A DNA stretch of 64,000 nucleotides from Blasia pusilla (Eukaryota > Marchantiophyta > Marchantiopsida > Blasiales). The notes under the pieces are model-generated. The model searched no databases and was not told where the DNA came from. It saw only the letters and a list, made by a program, of their open reading frames with translations. The stretch covers positions 28,582,001-28,646,000 of the forward strand of contig CM114273.1 in assembly GCA_050084515.1 (NCBI GenBank), written 5' to 3'. Within the stretch, counting starts at the first letter, position 1. Each line of letters opens with the position of its first letter. Positions 23,801 to 37,458 of the stretch are shown here, piece by piece. A program made the translations under genes and the position numbers.

Positions 23801-26800
23801 TACACACATCAAGGAGTTGTCATCTCTGAAAACTTCATTACATCACATTGGTATCAAACCCTAGGTTTGTCCGATTGAATTGAAAAGATCTCTCTCTCCT
23901 CTCTTTTTCTCTTCATACTTACAAAGTAGGTTTTAAGGAATAATATGCACATGTCTACGTTTTCTGGGGCCATCTGTGGTTGGAATCAGTTTGTCACTAG
24001 AAACCGCTGAGTCATAATGTAAACAAGAGCCCTTATCAATCTTCACTCCGATCATAATTGTAAATCATTGCTCTACTTAACTCTATGGAAAACGGCACCA
24101 GTAAATGAATAAAATGTCTTCATTTCACAAGTAAGATTTGGACTGGTAATGACCTCCGCACATGCTAGCAGAAGTTTGGCCAGAGCCTGTTTTTTACTGA
24201 AGGTCAACGTTTTGGTCAAACCAAAATCAAGTAATATTGGTCGGAAGGGTGCCTCCTTGCTGACGAGAAAATTGCCTGCTCCAGCCCAACGGCAATTTAT
24301 AGCATGTTCCCATTAGCATCAAAACTCTAACGAGGAAGAATTGTGAATCATGCTACTTCTTACAAAGAAATTTACATCCCAGATACTAAATGACGAGCAT
24401 AAAGCTCTGACACAGGGTAACATCAGTCACCCTCTGTCAGAGCTTGGCATAGTGACTTTCTAATTCAGTATTCAGCCTCTTTAATCTAAAGATCAGCATT
24501 GGCAAGGTGCTAGCTGAAACTCAACACTGCATCTCTGGAGGAAGTATCTCAGGATTCCAGAGGTCACATACTATCTTCTACAGAAATTTTTAGCATATAT
24601 CAGAACCAATATGAATCAAGTGTGAAAGATCTTTTGAAAGTTGTAAACGTATATCACAAGCAGACGATAACTTCGTTAGATAGATATACCTGGATGGGGA
24701 TCGGCATTGAAAAATCCATCAATAAATATCTGGTGTGCATATGCACGAGTAATTGACTCAACTAACACTTGCTTGACAACTCCCAACGAATCCAGGGCTT
24801 TGATATCAGATATCCGAACTCCATCCATATATTTCAAGATTAACACCCTTTCTGAAGACTGCATGGGCCAACAAGTATCAGGGAGCTTTGCTAGACTATT
24901 TACGCTAATATGAATTGTCAAATTGCAATTTTTGTTTTGAACTCTAAGTTCTCAAAACAGCAAGCCTTAGGCTAAACTCAATACATCTAATAACAGTATG
25001 TAGAAAAGTGTGATTGCCTTTGCAAGAGTTGCCAAGCTGGAACAACCATCTTAACAAACCAGAATCTTCAATACGGATAATTAAAACGCATTTGCAAAGG
25101 AGAGATGTGTATACATTTTCCACAAAAATTCAAGTTTGACCATGTTTCTGTTGTGAAGATCTATACAGACATGGCAATCTTAAACAGGCACGAAATCCCA
25201 CCTTTATGACATCTGGAATGAGCACATCAACTTTGTCTTGAGAAAATTGGAAGTTGTTCTTGTTCTCCGCGCCAAGATTCTGAGCGACTTTTCTTGTATT
25301 ATCTGTGATTCAGAGGGGAGAAGTCAAAGTCATTGGGAGCAAAAAAAAGAGCTCCGCATGAGTGACAACGCACAATACCCAGCTCTTTGCATGACAATGC
25401 AGTTAATTCGTATGACAATATAAATCCAGTGGCATTGATAATGCGGCCCCTGCCAAGAACTTGCTTTCTAGATATCTCAAACCACAATCCATATTCCAAT
25501 TTCAAGAACAGAGAGTTATGACCCCAAACCAGCATTCTACCTTATTGTGGTGTCAATTCAAAACAAGTGGGCATATTACATAATAGCGTGAACAGAACCT
25601 GCTTCTTGGTTGAAATCAAGCTCCTTTGGGACTTCGTTGCACCATTCATCCATAACGGGCCCAAAATTATACTGTGGCTCAGCCCATGCAAGCCACTTCA
25701 CTATGCTAAGGGCATTCTTCAAGTCCTGAAAACAAAGAAAGCTGAATTTATTATGACAAAGCTCCAGACTTCATACCTTAGCATTCTAAACCCTCAAGAA
25801 ACTTCTTCATGCCTTAGCCATTCTAAACCCTCAAGTGCATCATAAAGCTTTGGCTGGGGGTAAATTTCTTACCCGATATTTGCTGCATGTAAGCCAGAAA
25901 CACAACAGCCAAGAGTGAATCGAAATGACAACCCAACTCATATAGGCGTACTTTCTCCAATTAGGTCTTGTGCAACCAGGCAATGAGTCCAAAAGAACTA
26001 GAAACGGTCAAATACCTGTAGAATCACCTTCTTGATTCCATCGTGTTGAACTTTCACAACCACCTTCTGTCCATCTCTGGTTTCAGCCCTATGGACTTGG
26101 GCTATCTGCGTGGTTTATTCACAAAAAGATTTACAGTAGAAAGGTTAGTCCTGTTCAGAGTTCTTAAAACCCGATGAAACAAACAGAAGTAAGGCCTCGC
26201 AGCACAGTCAGAAATGGTGATCACCATTAATTCTAGAACTCAAAGAAAAATTTTTGCCTGCAACCCTGACTCAAATTCCGACTTCGACTTAGACAAGAGC
26301 ACTAAGCCACAATGTTGAACTTTAAAACATTCATCACTATATGCAAAATAAGCAACAAACCATTTCCTTTCATGAATTCTCTAACTCAAAGAATAATCAC
26401 GAAAGCTAAGTTGGAAAATCACAGAGAGGATGCAGACATACCGAGGCGGTCGCAAGGGGTATTTTATCGAATTTGGCAAAAAGTTCATCTGGAGACATCC
26501 CAAGCTCTGTCTCTATGGTACGTTTCACCTACATTTTCCAATCATTGAACACCAGGAAACAAACAAGAAGTTGGCAAACTGTCCAGTTTACATCAGCCCT
26601 CTGATCAATCATTGTCTTTTACATCCTTCCAAAATATACTGTGGTTAACTTTAGAAAGAGTATGCAGAGCGTGGGAAACAACCATTCAATGGCACTTCAA
26701 ATTCACTCAACCATACACACTATTCTGGCCCTCTGGACTGAACATCCCCATATTCAAGTGTCCAAGACATATGAATGCCAGTACCTATATTGTCGACGAT

Positions 26801-29322
26801 AATCACCCAGGGTAAGAAGCTAAGCTGCAAGATACCGGAGGTGGAAAGGAACAAGTAATGTGGATCACATAATGGATGCCCATAACTGCAGATAATATCA
26901 AAGAAGCGGCATACGCATCTTTTGTTAGTCCACAGGTTTGAATTTCTCTGCTGTGAATACTCCCTGAATTGGAGAGCTCTCATGACCGAATGAAGTAGAC
27001 ACATACCTCAGAAAGCGGTCTGGGAGGCAAAGAATCTTGCAGCAGCCGCAAAGACTTCACATATGCATCTGGCAATACATCTGCTCGAGTGGACAGGTAT
27101 TGCCCAAGCTTTACCCAAAGACCTTCCAACTCAATGATTGCCTCTAACACCCTCTTGGAATTTCTCCGATGTGTACGCTCCCACAACTCATCCACATCAC
27201 TTGCCTTCATCCACTTTTCCTTCTTTTGTGTCAACTGCAAAATGAAAACCAACTACAAAATTGACACATGTTTGGCAGTAACGCAGCACAAACTACAAAA
27301 AAAAAAAAGACCTGATGATTGTTACGCTCCACACAAAGCCAAGGAAGATCAAACATCTGGGACATCTAAAAGATTGGTTGACTGAACAACTGGAACTTAG
27401 TCCCACCAACTGAGTCGGTTGTCATATTGCAGGACTCCAGATAGGGTGATAAGTAGAAGATCTAGAAGACAAAAAGAGAAAGTTAAGCTGAAGTAGCTGC
27501 TTTTTCCTTCTCTGATCTCCAAAAGTTTGAATAGTCTTCAGATCAGTAGAAAATGGTGTGAAAACAACAAATATTGTGAATTGAAAGAAGAAAAACACTA
27601 CAAATCTCTGTATTGATGACTCTCTTGTACTTGAAGAATGGGATCAATCACCACTATAACTAGAACAGAGTTGATTATTGTGGTATCATGTGATGATTTC
27701 CTGAGCAAAATTATAGGTTTCTTTGCCTCAAACTACGAACTGGTGATTCTTCTGAATGAGATGTTGCTTCACTCTAATGGAAGCGTTGCCGACTCCCTAG
27801 ATACATCAGGGTTCATCCCTGTCGTTGACCTGAAGAAAACATTTTATGAAAGATCAACGATCTGTCAACTAAAACCTCAAAGTCAGTTTGCAGGAGACGG
27901 TTTTGTCGGGGGAAATAAGATAGTTGGCCCTAAGTCAACAGACAATTAGTGCGAAGTGTCCAATACAACACCACAAGGAACTCATCAAAATTCCTCAAAA
28001 CTTCATGCCCAAGTACGCTGATATTTTACTTAACTCTTTAGAATATTCCGATGACGGTGGTGATGAACAAAAGCCTTACAAAAAGGGGTTTAGGGGCCCG
28101 AGGCTGTCAAAAGGACTAATCCGCACCATACGTGGAGGCTGCACTTGATGTTGCAGTGCGTGCATCTGTATCTAGTGATAAGTCTACGCATTATACGGGA
28201 TTAGTCGGGTGAGGTCTTTATGGACGTGAATGAGTTCCCAGTAGGGAGTATTCTTGTAAAACAGGATAGGAGAAAGCAACGGACAACACTTCAGAAACAG
28301 ACACATCCTCTTCTTGAGTGCATTGAATAGATTGTTTCGCATGTTCTAAGCAAACTGATTAGAAGTAATTAAGATCCAGAAAGTTGGACAACGAGTGCGA
28401 ACTGCTCCTGGCTTTCCCACATGTCCTCGAATCGTTCACTCGTCTATCCAAGCTGGTGTTACTTATCCTGGATTCCAGGACACGCAACAGAGAGATGAAA
28501 TAGCTATGCCATCACATAGCACGACGCAATTTCAAAGGACCTCAACCTGCGTCTCTGACAAGAAAGCATTGACTAGAGATAGCAAAAGCACAGCAGGACG
28601 AGATTTGAGATCCGACGGCCTTCTCCTATTGCCTACTAATCATGGTTTGAGCATTCCCGAAACCAGCTATCTAATTACGATTGAAAAGACTCGGCACGGC
28701 TCTTAAGAATCTTTAAATGTTAGCCGCAGATCACGTCTTGGATTCCGCAGGCTTTCGCAATTGAAGTAGGATTTCCGTACAACTCGCATGGCTCTTCGAC
28801 CATCGGTACACGCTTGAAGTTCCTGTGAAACTACTCTCTACTGCTCTTCAACACAAACTAAGCGATGAGGAGCCAATCCCTCATTTCCCCGGAATCGTGA
28901 CTCGAAGGGAACGTAATTCTGTCCCCTGTCGGTTCCAGCAATATTTCGGATGACAAGTGCGGAAAGTTTACTCTAGTCACTATTGAAAAGCTCGATAATT
29001 AAGTCAGGTGACAATTACTTGCACTGATTGAGGCTTCCGCCTGATGATGAACAATCATACTTGGGTGAAGATTTGTTTTTAATTAAGATGCTGGTTTGGA
29101 CCCCTCAAGGTTTGGCTCATCTGTTGTGTGAATCATTGCGACGTATGTTTCTCCAGTCCCTTGGCATCATGAACTCCCTTCACCCCGAGCTTGCAAGACC
29201 AATCGAGAACACCAACAATGGAGAAAATTGCGAAAGAGTTGACAATAACTTGCCTTGTAGTCTAGGAAAACGGCGAGTGCAGTCATGAAGACTTGCATTT
29301 GCCTGCAAATTCCCCGTGCCAT
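17847..29322 (-). CDS. ABC1-type atypical kinase fused to serine beta-lactamase-like domain
   Basis: Complete 18-exon gene, 957 residues, orthologous to the plant family that includes Arabidopsis At5g24810. Exons: 29322-29254, 27234-27007, 26528-26442, 26105-26016, 25725-25599, 25302-25202, 24858-24690, 24275-24154, 23799-23671, 23442-23341, 22881-22824, 22121-22046, 21751-21616, 20921-20764, 20589-20517, 19899-19705, 19228-19135, 18706-17847. All joins are in phase. The kinase has KLGQ (65-68), the Ala-rich loop PLATAS, Lys 146 in VVVKVQ, the ELDF/E-D region, HPGN (289-292) and DFG (307-309). The lactamase-like half has SVTK (534-537, SxxK), YGW where class C enzymes have YxN (631-633), and HSG (877-879, KTG equivalent). 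Introns 1 and 12 use GC donors (AAG/GCAAGT). Exon 1 carries a short hydrophobic stretch. The family's substrate is unknown; kinase and hydrolase activity are predicted only. Confidence 0.92.
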
Positions 29323-30570
29323 TTTTAAATCCCCAGATATGTATATACCCTTGTCCTCGGGTAAAATCAGAAGTAAGGTGGCTTGTCTGCCGATCAGTCT
29401 TTCTGACTCGTTGATCTCTCTGTAGAATAACTCGCGTTTCGAACACTTCTTATACAGCTTCCTCGATTACCCCAACCATTCGTAGGAATTTATGCTCCTT
29501 GATTCCGCAGAAAGTAGTACATATACAGTTGTGACCAATAGTAATTTGTCAGAGCCGAACTAGCGGCGATGGTTAACGATCATTCAGTACATACCCGAGA
29601 GAAAATTTTCAACCTTTATCACCTAGCAGGACTCCAATTCGTGTTCACAAATCCTCTCTCCACTACATTCACTGGATCAACCTCTTCTGAAGCGTCTACT
29701 CTCCTCCATCAATCCCCCTGCCGCTACCAACAAACTCTTACGGCGATGTCCTGCTGCTTCCCCTAAGGCCGTAATTCCTCAATCGACGCAACCAATTTCC
29801 GAATGCTTCAATTTTCTCGCTTTCAACTCCTCAAAACGTCAACTTCACAGATTTTACTTGATCAATTCTCCCTCCGGGTGTGATCGTGCGGAATCCCACT
29901 ACTTCTCCTCTTCGTTAATTGGCCGCCGTGTTCAAGTTCCAACAACAACCTGACCCGCCTCCGATACCGCCACTAGAGCAGAATCTCGGTACCGGATTCT
30001 ACTTCAATCTCCTCTCAGGAGGCACCAGGTTCCAGAGTGGAGAATTGATGACAACGACTGCACAGGAGAAAGTTCTTCCCACCCCTACGTGGCTACGGTA
30101 TAAAGTATCAGACCTGCTAGTCTACACCTACCCTGTTTGTGCGGCGCGGTGCGAAATGGTGCAGGTAAGGCGCCTGCCTTCACAGCCACGCTCGCAACTT
30201 CTAAGCCACACATACCAGAAATCATGCGCCAATTGGCAATTACACCATCATTCTCCTTATTCCCATGCCAGTCGGAATCAATCCATGAATCCCGAAATTC
30301 GGGAAAAACTTGCGCCAAAGCGGATGTATAAGACCTGCCTACTGTTGCGCAGATGATTGTTGTGGGAAGCGTCCGCGCCAGTTACTGGACATGAACCCAG
30401 ACCCGCGCCCGCCAGTGGTGAGTAACAGCAACATGATTCCTCCCTCCCTCCTTCCTTCCTCCCTTCTTTCTCTTGTGGTCCACGTTCGATTCGCCCCATT
30501 TCCGTGTTTCGTCTCCCGCACATGAAATGGAGTGAGTGAGTGGGTCAGCCATTGAGAGCGGGTGCCCTCG
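29323..30570. other. Upstream region of the kinase/lactamase gene
   Basis: Expected to hold the promoter and leader of the minus-strand gene starting at 29322. A TATATAC-like sequence lies about 15 bp above the start codon, probably too close to be the TATA box. Between 29569 and 30530 several frames are open on both strands (Pro/Ser-rich), but none has a convincing ATG and recognisable content together. A divergent gene starting near 29.9 kb is possible and unproven. Confidence 0.35.
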
Positions 30571-30699
30571 CTGCTAATGGGGTCCTTGGGACACCTGGCC
30601 TTCTCAAGGAATGGGATGCTTTGCCTTCTCTGCTAATTGGGAGGGGGGACCTTGGACACATGGCCTTCTCAAGGAATGGGATGCTTTGCCCTCTCAGCC
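30571..30699. repeat. Two-copy tandem repeat, about 60-65 bp
   Basis: The block GCTAAT...CCTTGG-GACAC(C/A)TGGCCTTCTCAAGG AATGGGATGCTTTGCC(T/C)TCTC occurs twice in a row, with a run of extra G residues in the second copy. It is non-coding. Confidence 0.7.
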
Positions 30700-32739
30700 A
30701 ATAAGGTGGTTCCAAGTTCGAGAGCTCAATTAAGAGTTTCGGGGTCAGTTAAATCACTACTCAGTGCCTCTGCTTTATTTAAATTAACGTGTGGTGTGGC
30801 ACGCGTGTTTACTAGAATGCAATATTGTCAAAAAGAGACCCAAATGGCATCCCATAAGTCGCCACGACTTAATCCATTATTTCTTCGAGTATTGGTACAC
30901 TTTCCCCTCCTCCGGGCACCTTTAATTGCTCATCTTAATAGAATTGTTACTTAAAGTTAACACGTGTCGACAAAAGAAGAGTTGTTAAAGAGAGGGTTTC
31001 TCTAACCCCATCGGTGATCATAATTTCAATATAATAGAATCATACTCTAGGCATCTTATTAGTGGACTTAGACTACGCCAGAGTATCCTTTTTACGTCAC
31101 TTACTAAACTAGATGGTAAAATTATTGAGCTCGAACAATTTTCCATGAATAGGAATTTTCTATAGTAAGAATATATGTGTGTGCATTTTAAATGCTGGAT
31201 TATATATTTGTAGCATGGTGGATATTTGTCCATTTTTAGAAAAATGCACCTTTTTATTTGAAAATGATAGGATTCTATTTTTTATCATAAAAATCCCATG
31301 AATCTAGAAATGGAAAGGTAAATTTTCTTATTCTATTCGAAAAATAATTATTTTAGTATTTTCCCCCAATGATTAACTAACCTCCCTTTCTTAACGGTGA
31401 TACATAAAAGAAAAAAAATTAGCATTCCATATATTCTTAGTCACATTTCTCAATATTGCTAATTGAGGTAGGGGATTACTTCTAATAGTCCTTCAAAATA
31501 AGTGAAGAGAAATATGACGGTTTACATTATTTTATGGAAAAAAAAGTCACAGTTTCTAAACTGTAATTAACTATTTAGGAATGGAGTACTTAATGATTTC
31601 ACTTGTATTGTAAAATAAATGAAAACTCATAATAAGGTGCCTTTCCTTAGAGAATTGAGTATTTTGTAATGAAATCATGTTTTCTAGAATAAAAGATATA
31701 CCCTCTTCTAAAAAGAGAGAGGTATTTGCTAAGAACTTTCCCAAGGCATTGCATGCGCATTCTTGCTGGTATAACTTAATAATTCTATTTCCTTTCTATG
31801 TAAAGTGATTTAGGACATCACATTTCCTCATTGTGAAAAGCTTCACTATTTTCAGAAGAGACTTTAGTCACATAGTAAACCCCCCTTCCTTAATTAAAGA
31901 ACAAAAATTTGCTATGTGGATACCTTCATATTCTAGAATTGATCCTTATGTTGTGTGCATGTTGGTGCCTTCACTAACAAATTCGATTCTTGTACTTTGT
32001 TTTGTCCATTGAGTTGTGTTATTTCTTTATTGATACTTTAATATGCTAAAGTGGATCCTTGTGATTTGTGCATATTTTGGCCTTTACTTACAAAATTCAA
32101 TGCTCTTACCTTAATTTTTCCAAGTACTTGTGTTATGTCCATGTTGATGCCTTCATTTTCTAAGTCAACTCTTGTATTTATCTTTGTCTAATTAGTTTTG
32201 TTTGTGCATACTTATATCTTGTTTTATCCAATAGGTAGCACATTGTCTATTTTGAGATATTAAAGCTAATCCTTATGCTATGGAAAAATTGGTGTACTTA
32301 TGATAGCTAATTCTCATATCTCATTTATCCTATTAGTTGTGTCGTGTCCCCGTCAATAACATCACATAGTAAAGCCAATTCTTTGACATCATTATATCCA
32401 ATTAGTTATGTTGTGTCCATATGATCATATTATTTTGATTTAGAAAGGTTTTTGGTAGCTAGTTCATAATCATCTCGCGACTATATATCCTCAAATTAGC
32501 AAAAGATAAGTTAAGCATGACTTAGCAAAAGATAAGTTAAGCATGTATGGGTGGTATGACTATTTCACCTAGTGAGTAGATGCAATACTAAGATAATGAA
32601 GTAGGTTACAATAAACCATAGATTAACTATAACGTAACTCAAGGCAAGGAAATAGAGGATAAAGATTTATTTCATAAGAAGATCCCCCTATGTCTTTTTT
32701 ATCAAGTAGACACTTTGAACCCCTTTTCTTTTTATTTGA
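30700..32739. other. AT-rich spacer
   Basis: Low-complexity AT-rich DNA with no supported gene. A 26-bp unit containing TTAGCAAAAGATAAGTTAAG is tandemly duplicated at 32496-32545. Confidence 0.5.
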
Positions 32740-32917
32740 CTAGTTAGGACCCGTGAAGGGATCGTATGATGCACGGTCTCCTCCATGTTCCCCACCCCCT
32801 TACGCTCACTACTTGAATGCCCCCTTAATCACGCATCATCTTTTGGATTCAAAAAAGACACGTGTCCCATTTTCCCGTGTCGCCATTGGAAAACCCCTCC
32901 TCTCTTAATAGTATAGA
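32740..32917 (-). mobile_element. Mini-Helitron H4
   Basis: Read on the minus strand it starts TCTATACTATTAAGAGAGG, contains an ACACG(G)GAAAATGGGACACGTGTC section, and ends in CTAG (complement of 32740-32743). It is inserted between A and T. A weak hairpin and GCAC-rich segment precede the end. It has canonical Helitron termini without coding sequence, 178 bp. Confidence 0.6.
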
Positions 32918-32999
32918 TGTGTTTCTCCATCTCCTTTTGTTTAGAGTGGCCTTTGTAATCTAATCAACGTCCGGGGAGAACCGGAAAATAGTGTAAAGT

Positions 33000-34480
33000 T
33001 GGCCGGTTAGAATCCGAAATTGACGACGCGCGGGAAATTTAGCCTGCTGAGATTCTGACGGCTTCACGCGATATTCCAGAAATTGGATGGCCGGGATTTT
33101 TTCAACCGGAAATGTGCCGCTTGCCGGGAGGAATTCGCCAAAATATTTCAGCTACCAGTCACTTCCCCCGGATTCTTTCCGGATTGCATTTTACGGAGGT
33201 CGGAATTTTGCTGGACCACTTTCATGTGGTCGGAATACCGAATAGAAGGTGAGAACCGTCAAATTCTCATCAAGAGATCTTGGCCGTTTGAGGTAGGGAA
33301 GCCACAACGTTACGGTTCGGAGTGGACTCGGGAGTCGGGAGTCACAACCGTTCAGAACTTCGGGGAGAGTTAGGGCCCAGGGGAATGAGTCACCGAGGGC
33401 TGCGAGGGGTCCATTCCCCTGACTCCAGACTCTATGCTCGAGAGGGTCGAGCGACTCGAGCCTCGATTCTGGAATATCATTTGCGTCTGCACTGTGCTGC
33501 CTCTCCCGAGTCCCGAGTCCCATGCACATTATGCTTGTCCAAACTTTGAAGTGCCGAGTTTTTTCAGAGTTTCCATTCGATTCCTCACTCTGAGTCCCTT
33601 ACACGGCTGCTGCGGCGAAGCCGCGCTAGAGAGTCGAGTGCTTGCGAGTTGGCTTCTTCGGACTAGTTTAGCTAGTTGTTCTATTGTTTTTTCTGCACAA
33701 GCTTTGAACGTCATTTGCGTCTGCAGTGTCTTTCAAGTCCCGTGCACACTCCAGTGTGCGAAGTGCTCTTCCGAAGTTCCGAGTCTCTTCAACATTTTGA
33801 TTCCCTATTCAATTCCTCACCCTGGTTCCCTGACGTGGCTGCTGCCGCGAAGCCCTGGTCGAGAGTCGAGTTCTAGGTAGTCGGGAGTAGGCATCTTGGG
33901 GCTTTTTCGGCTGTTGTCTAGGTTTTTGCTCGAGTGCTCAAGAGTCGGCGTCCCGACTCCTGAGGCCTTTTCTGTTCCTTTTTATGCCCGAGCATTGGGA
34001 ACTTGGGAGCCGGTATCCTGGGGCCTTTCTGGGCTGTTCTCGCTTTTTTCTGCCTTGAGTTTCTACACTGATTAGTGCACGGAAGTCTGCGTGCTCAGGC
34101 CAGCTCGGCTCTTTTGCAATTGGACTTTTATCTCAGCGCTCGGGAGTGTGGAGTCTGAGACTGAGTGCCGAATCTGTAACCTCATCACCTTGCTCAAACT
34201 ACTCACACATGCAGTGCTCATTCTATAGCTTGAAGCCTCGAGCGCCACATCGTATGTTGCAACTTTACGTTTTCGTGGATATTGCACTCTAGAGCTTTCA
34301 TGTTTACACTTTTGTGACAAGGTTTAGGCTGCTTTGTTTGACTTGCATAAGTTTCCTCTCGGCCTTAGCTTTGCTCTACTCTGGCAAGTCAAAGGCCCTA
34401 TTTTTCGTTCTTGATCTTGGTTCTGGGTCTCCTTTGCTCTCGGGTTTGGCAGCAGAAAGTTATTTCGCTTAGAGTCTCGG
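33000..34480. repeat. GC-richer region with diverged tandem units
   Basis: A unit of about 235 bp beginning 'CATTTGCGTCTGCA(C/G)TGT' occurs at about 33476 and again at about 33711, each copy running to a 'GGCTGCTGC(G/C)GCGAAGCC...GAGAGTCGAG' segment. A third, more eroded stretch follows to about 34050. It is rich in GAGTC motifs. Open frames are short and unrecognised. It lies just upstream of the hAT relic and may be its left flank. Confidence 0.4.
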
Positions 34481-34489
34481 GTTTTTTTA

Positions 34490-36708
34490 CCATGAGTGAG
34501 ATGTTGGCCAAAGACGTAAGCCAAGACTTTCCAGAGAACTCAAGCCGGTCAGGGTCCTCAGATGGGAGGGAAAATGAGAATTCTGGTACTCCTTCCAATA
34601 GTCTAATTGAGAAGAATCAATTGGCTTAGAAGGATGTCTGGTACAACTTATTTGACTGGATAGAGTTTCATGCAGAATCTGGTAGAATATTTTGTAAGGT
34701 TTGTAGACAAGGAAAGGGTAAGAATTTCTTTGCAAGAGATGATGCCATAAATTGTAAGGTTTCAGCCTTTACAGATCATGGCAAATCGATTGAGCATATG
34801 AAACTTTCGTGGGCTGCTATATAGGACACAGGTCGATGGACAAGGCCATTGCCACTACTAATCGAACTTGTGACCAAGCCTTGTTAACATTGTTCAAGTG
34901 TGTATACTTCATCGCTAAGGAATCATTGGCTTTTGCCAAATTCCTGAATCTGTGTAAGTTGTTACTTTTAGTGAATGCACCAATTACTCGAGATTTATAC
35001 CAAGATGAGAAAACTTGTGATGATAGGTGTTATTATATCAGTCAGGTAGTGCATAGAAGGACACTTTTAAAAGTTCAACAATCTCCTTTCTTTGGGATCA
35101 TGATTGATGAGCCCACTGATATTTCAGTAACGTGCCATCTCATTGTATTTGCAACTTACTTATTAAAAGGGCAAGTTGAGAATTCGTTCTTAGGATTTTT
35201 GCAATGTCCAAAGAAGTGTTCAAATGCCATTACTTACAATCTTTTGGAGTTGATCAAGGACTCGAGACTAGAGAGTTCAAAGATGGTGGCTTTTGGATCA
35301 GACAGAGCCTCAACTATGGTAGGTAGTCAAAATAGAGTAGCATCTCAGTTGAAGTTGAAGGCAAACCCTTTTTTGCTCTCTGTACATTGTGTTGCACATA
35401 GGACCAATCTTGCTTCTTTGACAAGAGCCAAAGGACCAGGTTGTAAAGATGTATCTATAGAGATTGATTCCATCTTGAATTCTGTAGCTTGATACTTTAG
35501 AAGGTCCTCAAAGAGGAAGTGTGCTCTTGCAACTTTGCAATAGAAGTTGAATGACTCTCAAAAGGTCATGAAGAGATATCATAAAATTCGTTGGTTGCCT
35601 CGATGGCAAGCCGTGACTACTTTCTGTGACTCCCTGAAATCTTTCCTCGCCTATTTCAAGGATATTCCCCGCTGTAAAGACGATGGTAATGCTACTAACA
35701 TGTACAACAAGTTGAGTCATTTTAAATGATCTATTAGCTGCACTTTTTGGCAGACATATTGTTTATCCTTGCTAATTTGAGTAAGGTTTTCCAATACAAA
35801 TTTGTAGATGTCAGTACTATTGGTGGTATTGTGAATTCTGAGATTGCCTCTATTACAATGAACTTTGTAATGGAGAATCATGACTTGAATGCTTCTATAT
35901 TCTCTGAAGAAACAAGTTATCATCTCTTACCTGATTTTGGACCCCCTTGTGGATACTTGAAACGATCGGAATATGAGATTAGGGGTAGAAAGTTCCATAG
36001 CATTGAAATGTTGAGAGATCGTACGAGAAAGGATGTACAGGCTGCTCTAACTTTCTAGAAGAACTTTACTGAGAATTTATGTGTAGCCTTACATGATAGA
36101 TTTAGGGACAATAGTTTGATAGGTGCAATGAAAATTATGAATCCTCTTAATATGCCCTCAAGGTTAGTAGGATTGAATAGTTGGGGTTGCAAGGAAGTGG
36201 ATGATCTTTGCGCACATTTTGGAAGGGAAACGCCTTTGAGGGGTCACTTGCAACCACCTCTTGTGAATTCAGCAAGTGTGAAGTCAGAGTTTCAATCATT
36301 TAAGCTCATGGCCACCACAGAATGGAAAGATAGAAACTTTTGAGATTTGTGGGCAATGGTAAGTTGGAGCCCATCTCTGAAATGTAAATTCTCTAATTTG
36401 CTTGTATTAGCTAACATTGCTAGGATACAATTTGTGAGACAGCTTTCTCTGTGCAAAATTTGATCAAGACAAAAAGTCGTAATTGATTGACAACTAAGCA
36501 TTTAGATTTTGTTCTCAAGATAGCTTTAGAGGGTAAGATACTTGATTATGAGGATTCGTTGGTAGAATCAGTAATCCTTTGTAAAAATTCTGCTAACTTT
36601 AGATATGTGTATTCTAATCCAGAGAGATATGTAAATGGTAAGGATGATACTCCACTAGAGGTTGCAAATGTAGAGGATTCTCCAAGTGCACCAATTTCAA
36701 ATGTTTAG
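34490..36708 (+). pseudogene. hAT-like transposase relic (zinc finger plus transposase core)
   Basis: A degenerate gene read through several frames. It starts with an acidic Ser-rich N-terminus at 34490 and then a TTF/BED-like zinc finger (FCKVCRQGKGKNFF with a distal DHGKSIEHM). The transposase core follows at 34809-35492 with MIDEPTDIS, KMVAFGSDRASTMVGSQN and HCVAHRTNLAS. Next come KIRWLPRWQAV (35589-35620), a linker, and a C-terminal LTTKHLDFVLKIALEG segment near 36480. Stops at 34627, 34822, 35490, 36056 and 36341 break the frame. This resembles the ZNF862/KIAA1586-type hAT proteins also found in plants. Terminal inverted repeats and the expected 8-bp target duplication were not found. 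Confidence 0.65.
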
Positions 36709-36736
36709 TTGGTGGGAAGAGAGAGATGTGAGAGGT

Positions 36737-36790
36737 CCCTTTCATAATGCATTGAAGATTTGTTCTAAATCTTCAATGTATTATGAAGGG
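36737..36790. repeat. Near-perfect hairpin after the hAT relic
   Basis: Arms CCCTTTCATAATGCATTG...(36737-36761) and the complement ending at 36790, separated by about 5 bases. About 23 of 25 positions pair. It lies 30 bp beyond the last transposase codon. It may be a transposon terminator, a MITE, or a small-RNA precursor. Confidence 0.5.
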
Positions 36791-37458
36791 GTAGGATCCT
36801 TGGCTCTCGGTTGGGTGGAGGCCTAGCCAGGTTCAATTCCTGCCAAGGATGTTAAATATGGGTTATAGCAAGGGAGGAAAGAGTTTAGGGACCCAAGGAG
36901 CCGGGAATTAGAAGAATTGAACATGGCGTGAACTGCTATGAGCAAGAAATAGCGAAGGTGAAAATGTTGAGTGGGAAAAAAAAAATTAGCCGGTTGAAAT
37001 TCTGGCTGCCGGAAATTTTCCGGGGTTGTCTGAAAAGTTTGAGACATCTGCCGGGGAAAATTTTTTTAAATCGGATAATCACTGGAAAATAAATAAAATC
37101 TCATAAATTTTCCGCCTAATAGCCTTTTTTGTGCCGACTAACTTTTCCCAAAAACCGTCGTACTTAAAAACTTACCGGAAACCAGCGGGTTTCCACCAAA
37201 AAGCTCCCAAAAATATATGTAGGTGTAAATATACATCTCTCAAAAATGCTTTCGATCATTTTTAAGGGGCCGACCTTACTGATATAATCCGTTCGGTATA
37301 ATCTAATTGCGGTCATATTTTTTTTGTCTACCCAACATTAGTCCCTATCACCCATTTTGATTATATAGAAGTACTTATGATATATTTACGTTCATAGTTT
37401 CGATCCTTAGCATTTGTCTCTAACATCATCGATAATATGCCCTTTGAAAGTTGTGATG

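Noticed and set aside
29919-30356. Divergent gene beginning MAAVFKFQQQ
   Set aside because: The frame starts at TTG rather than ATG, and nothing in it is recognisable after the first 40 codons.
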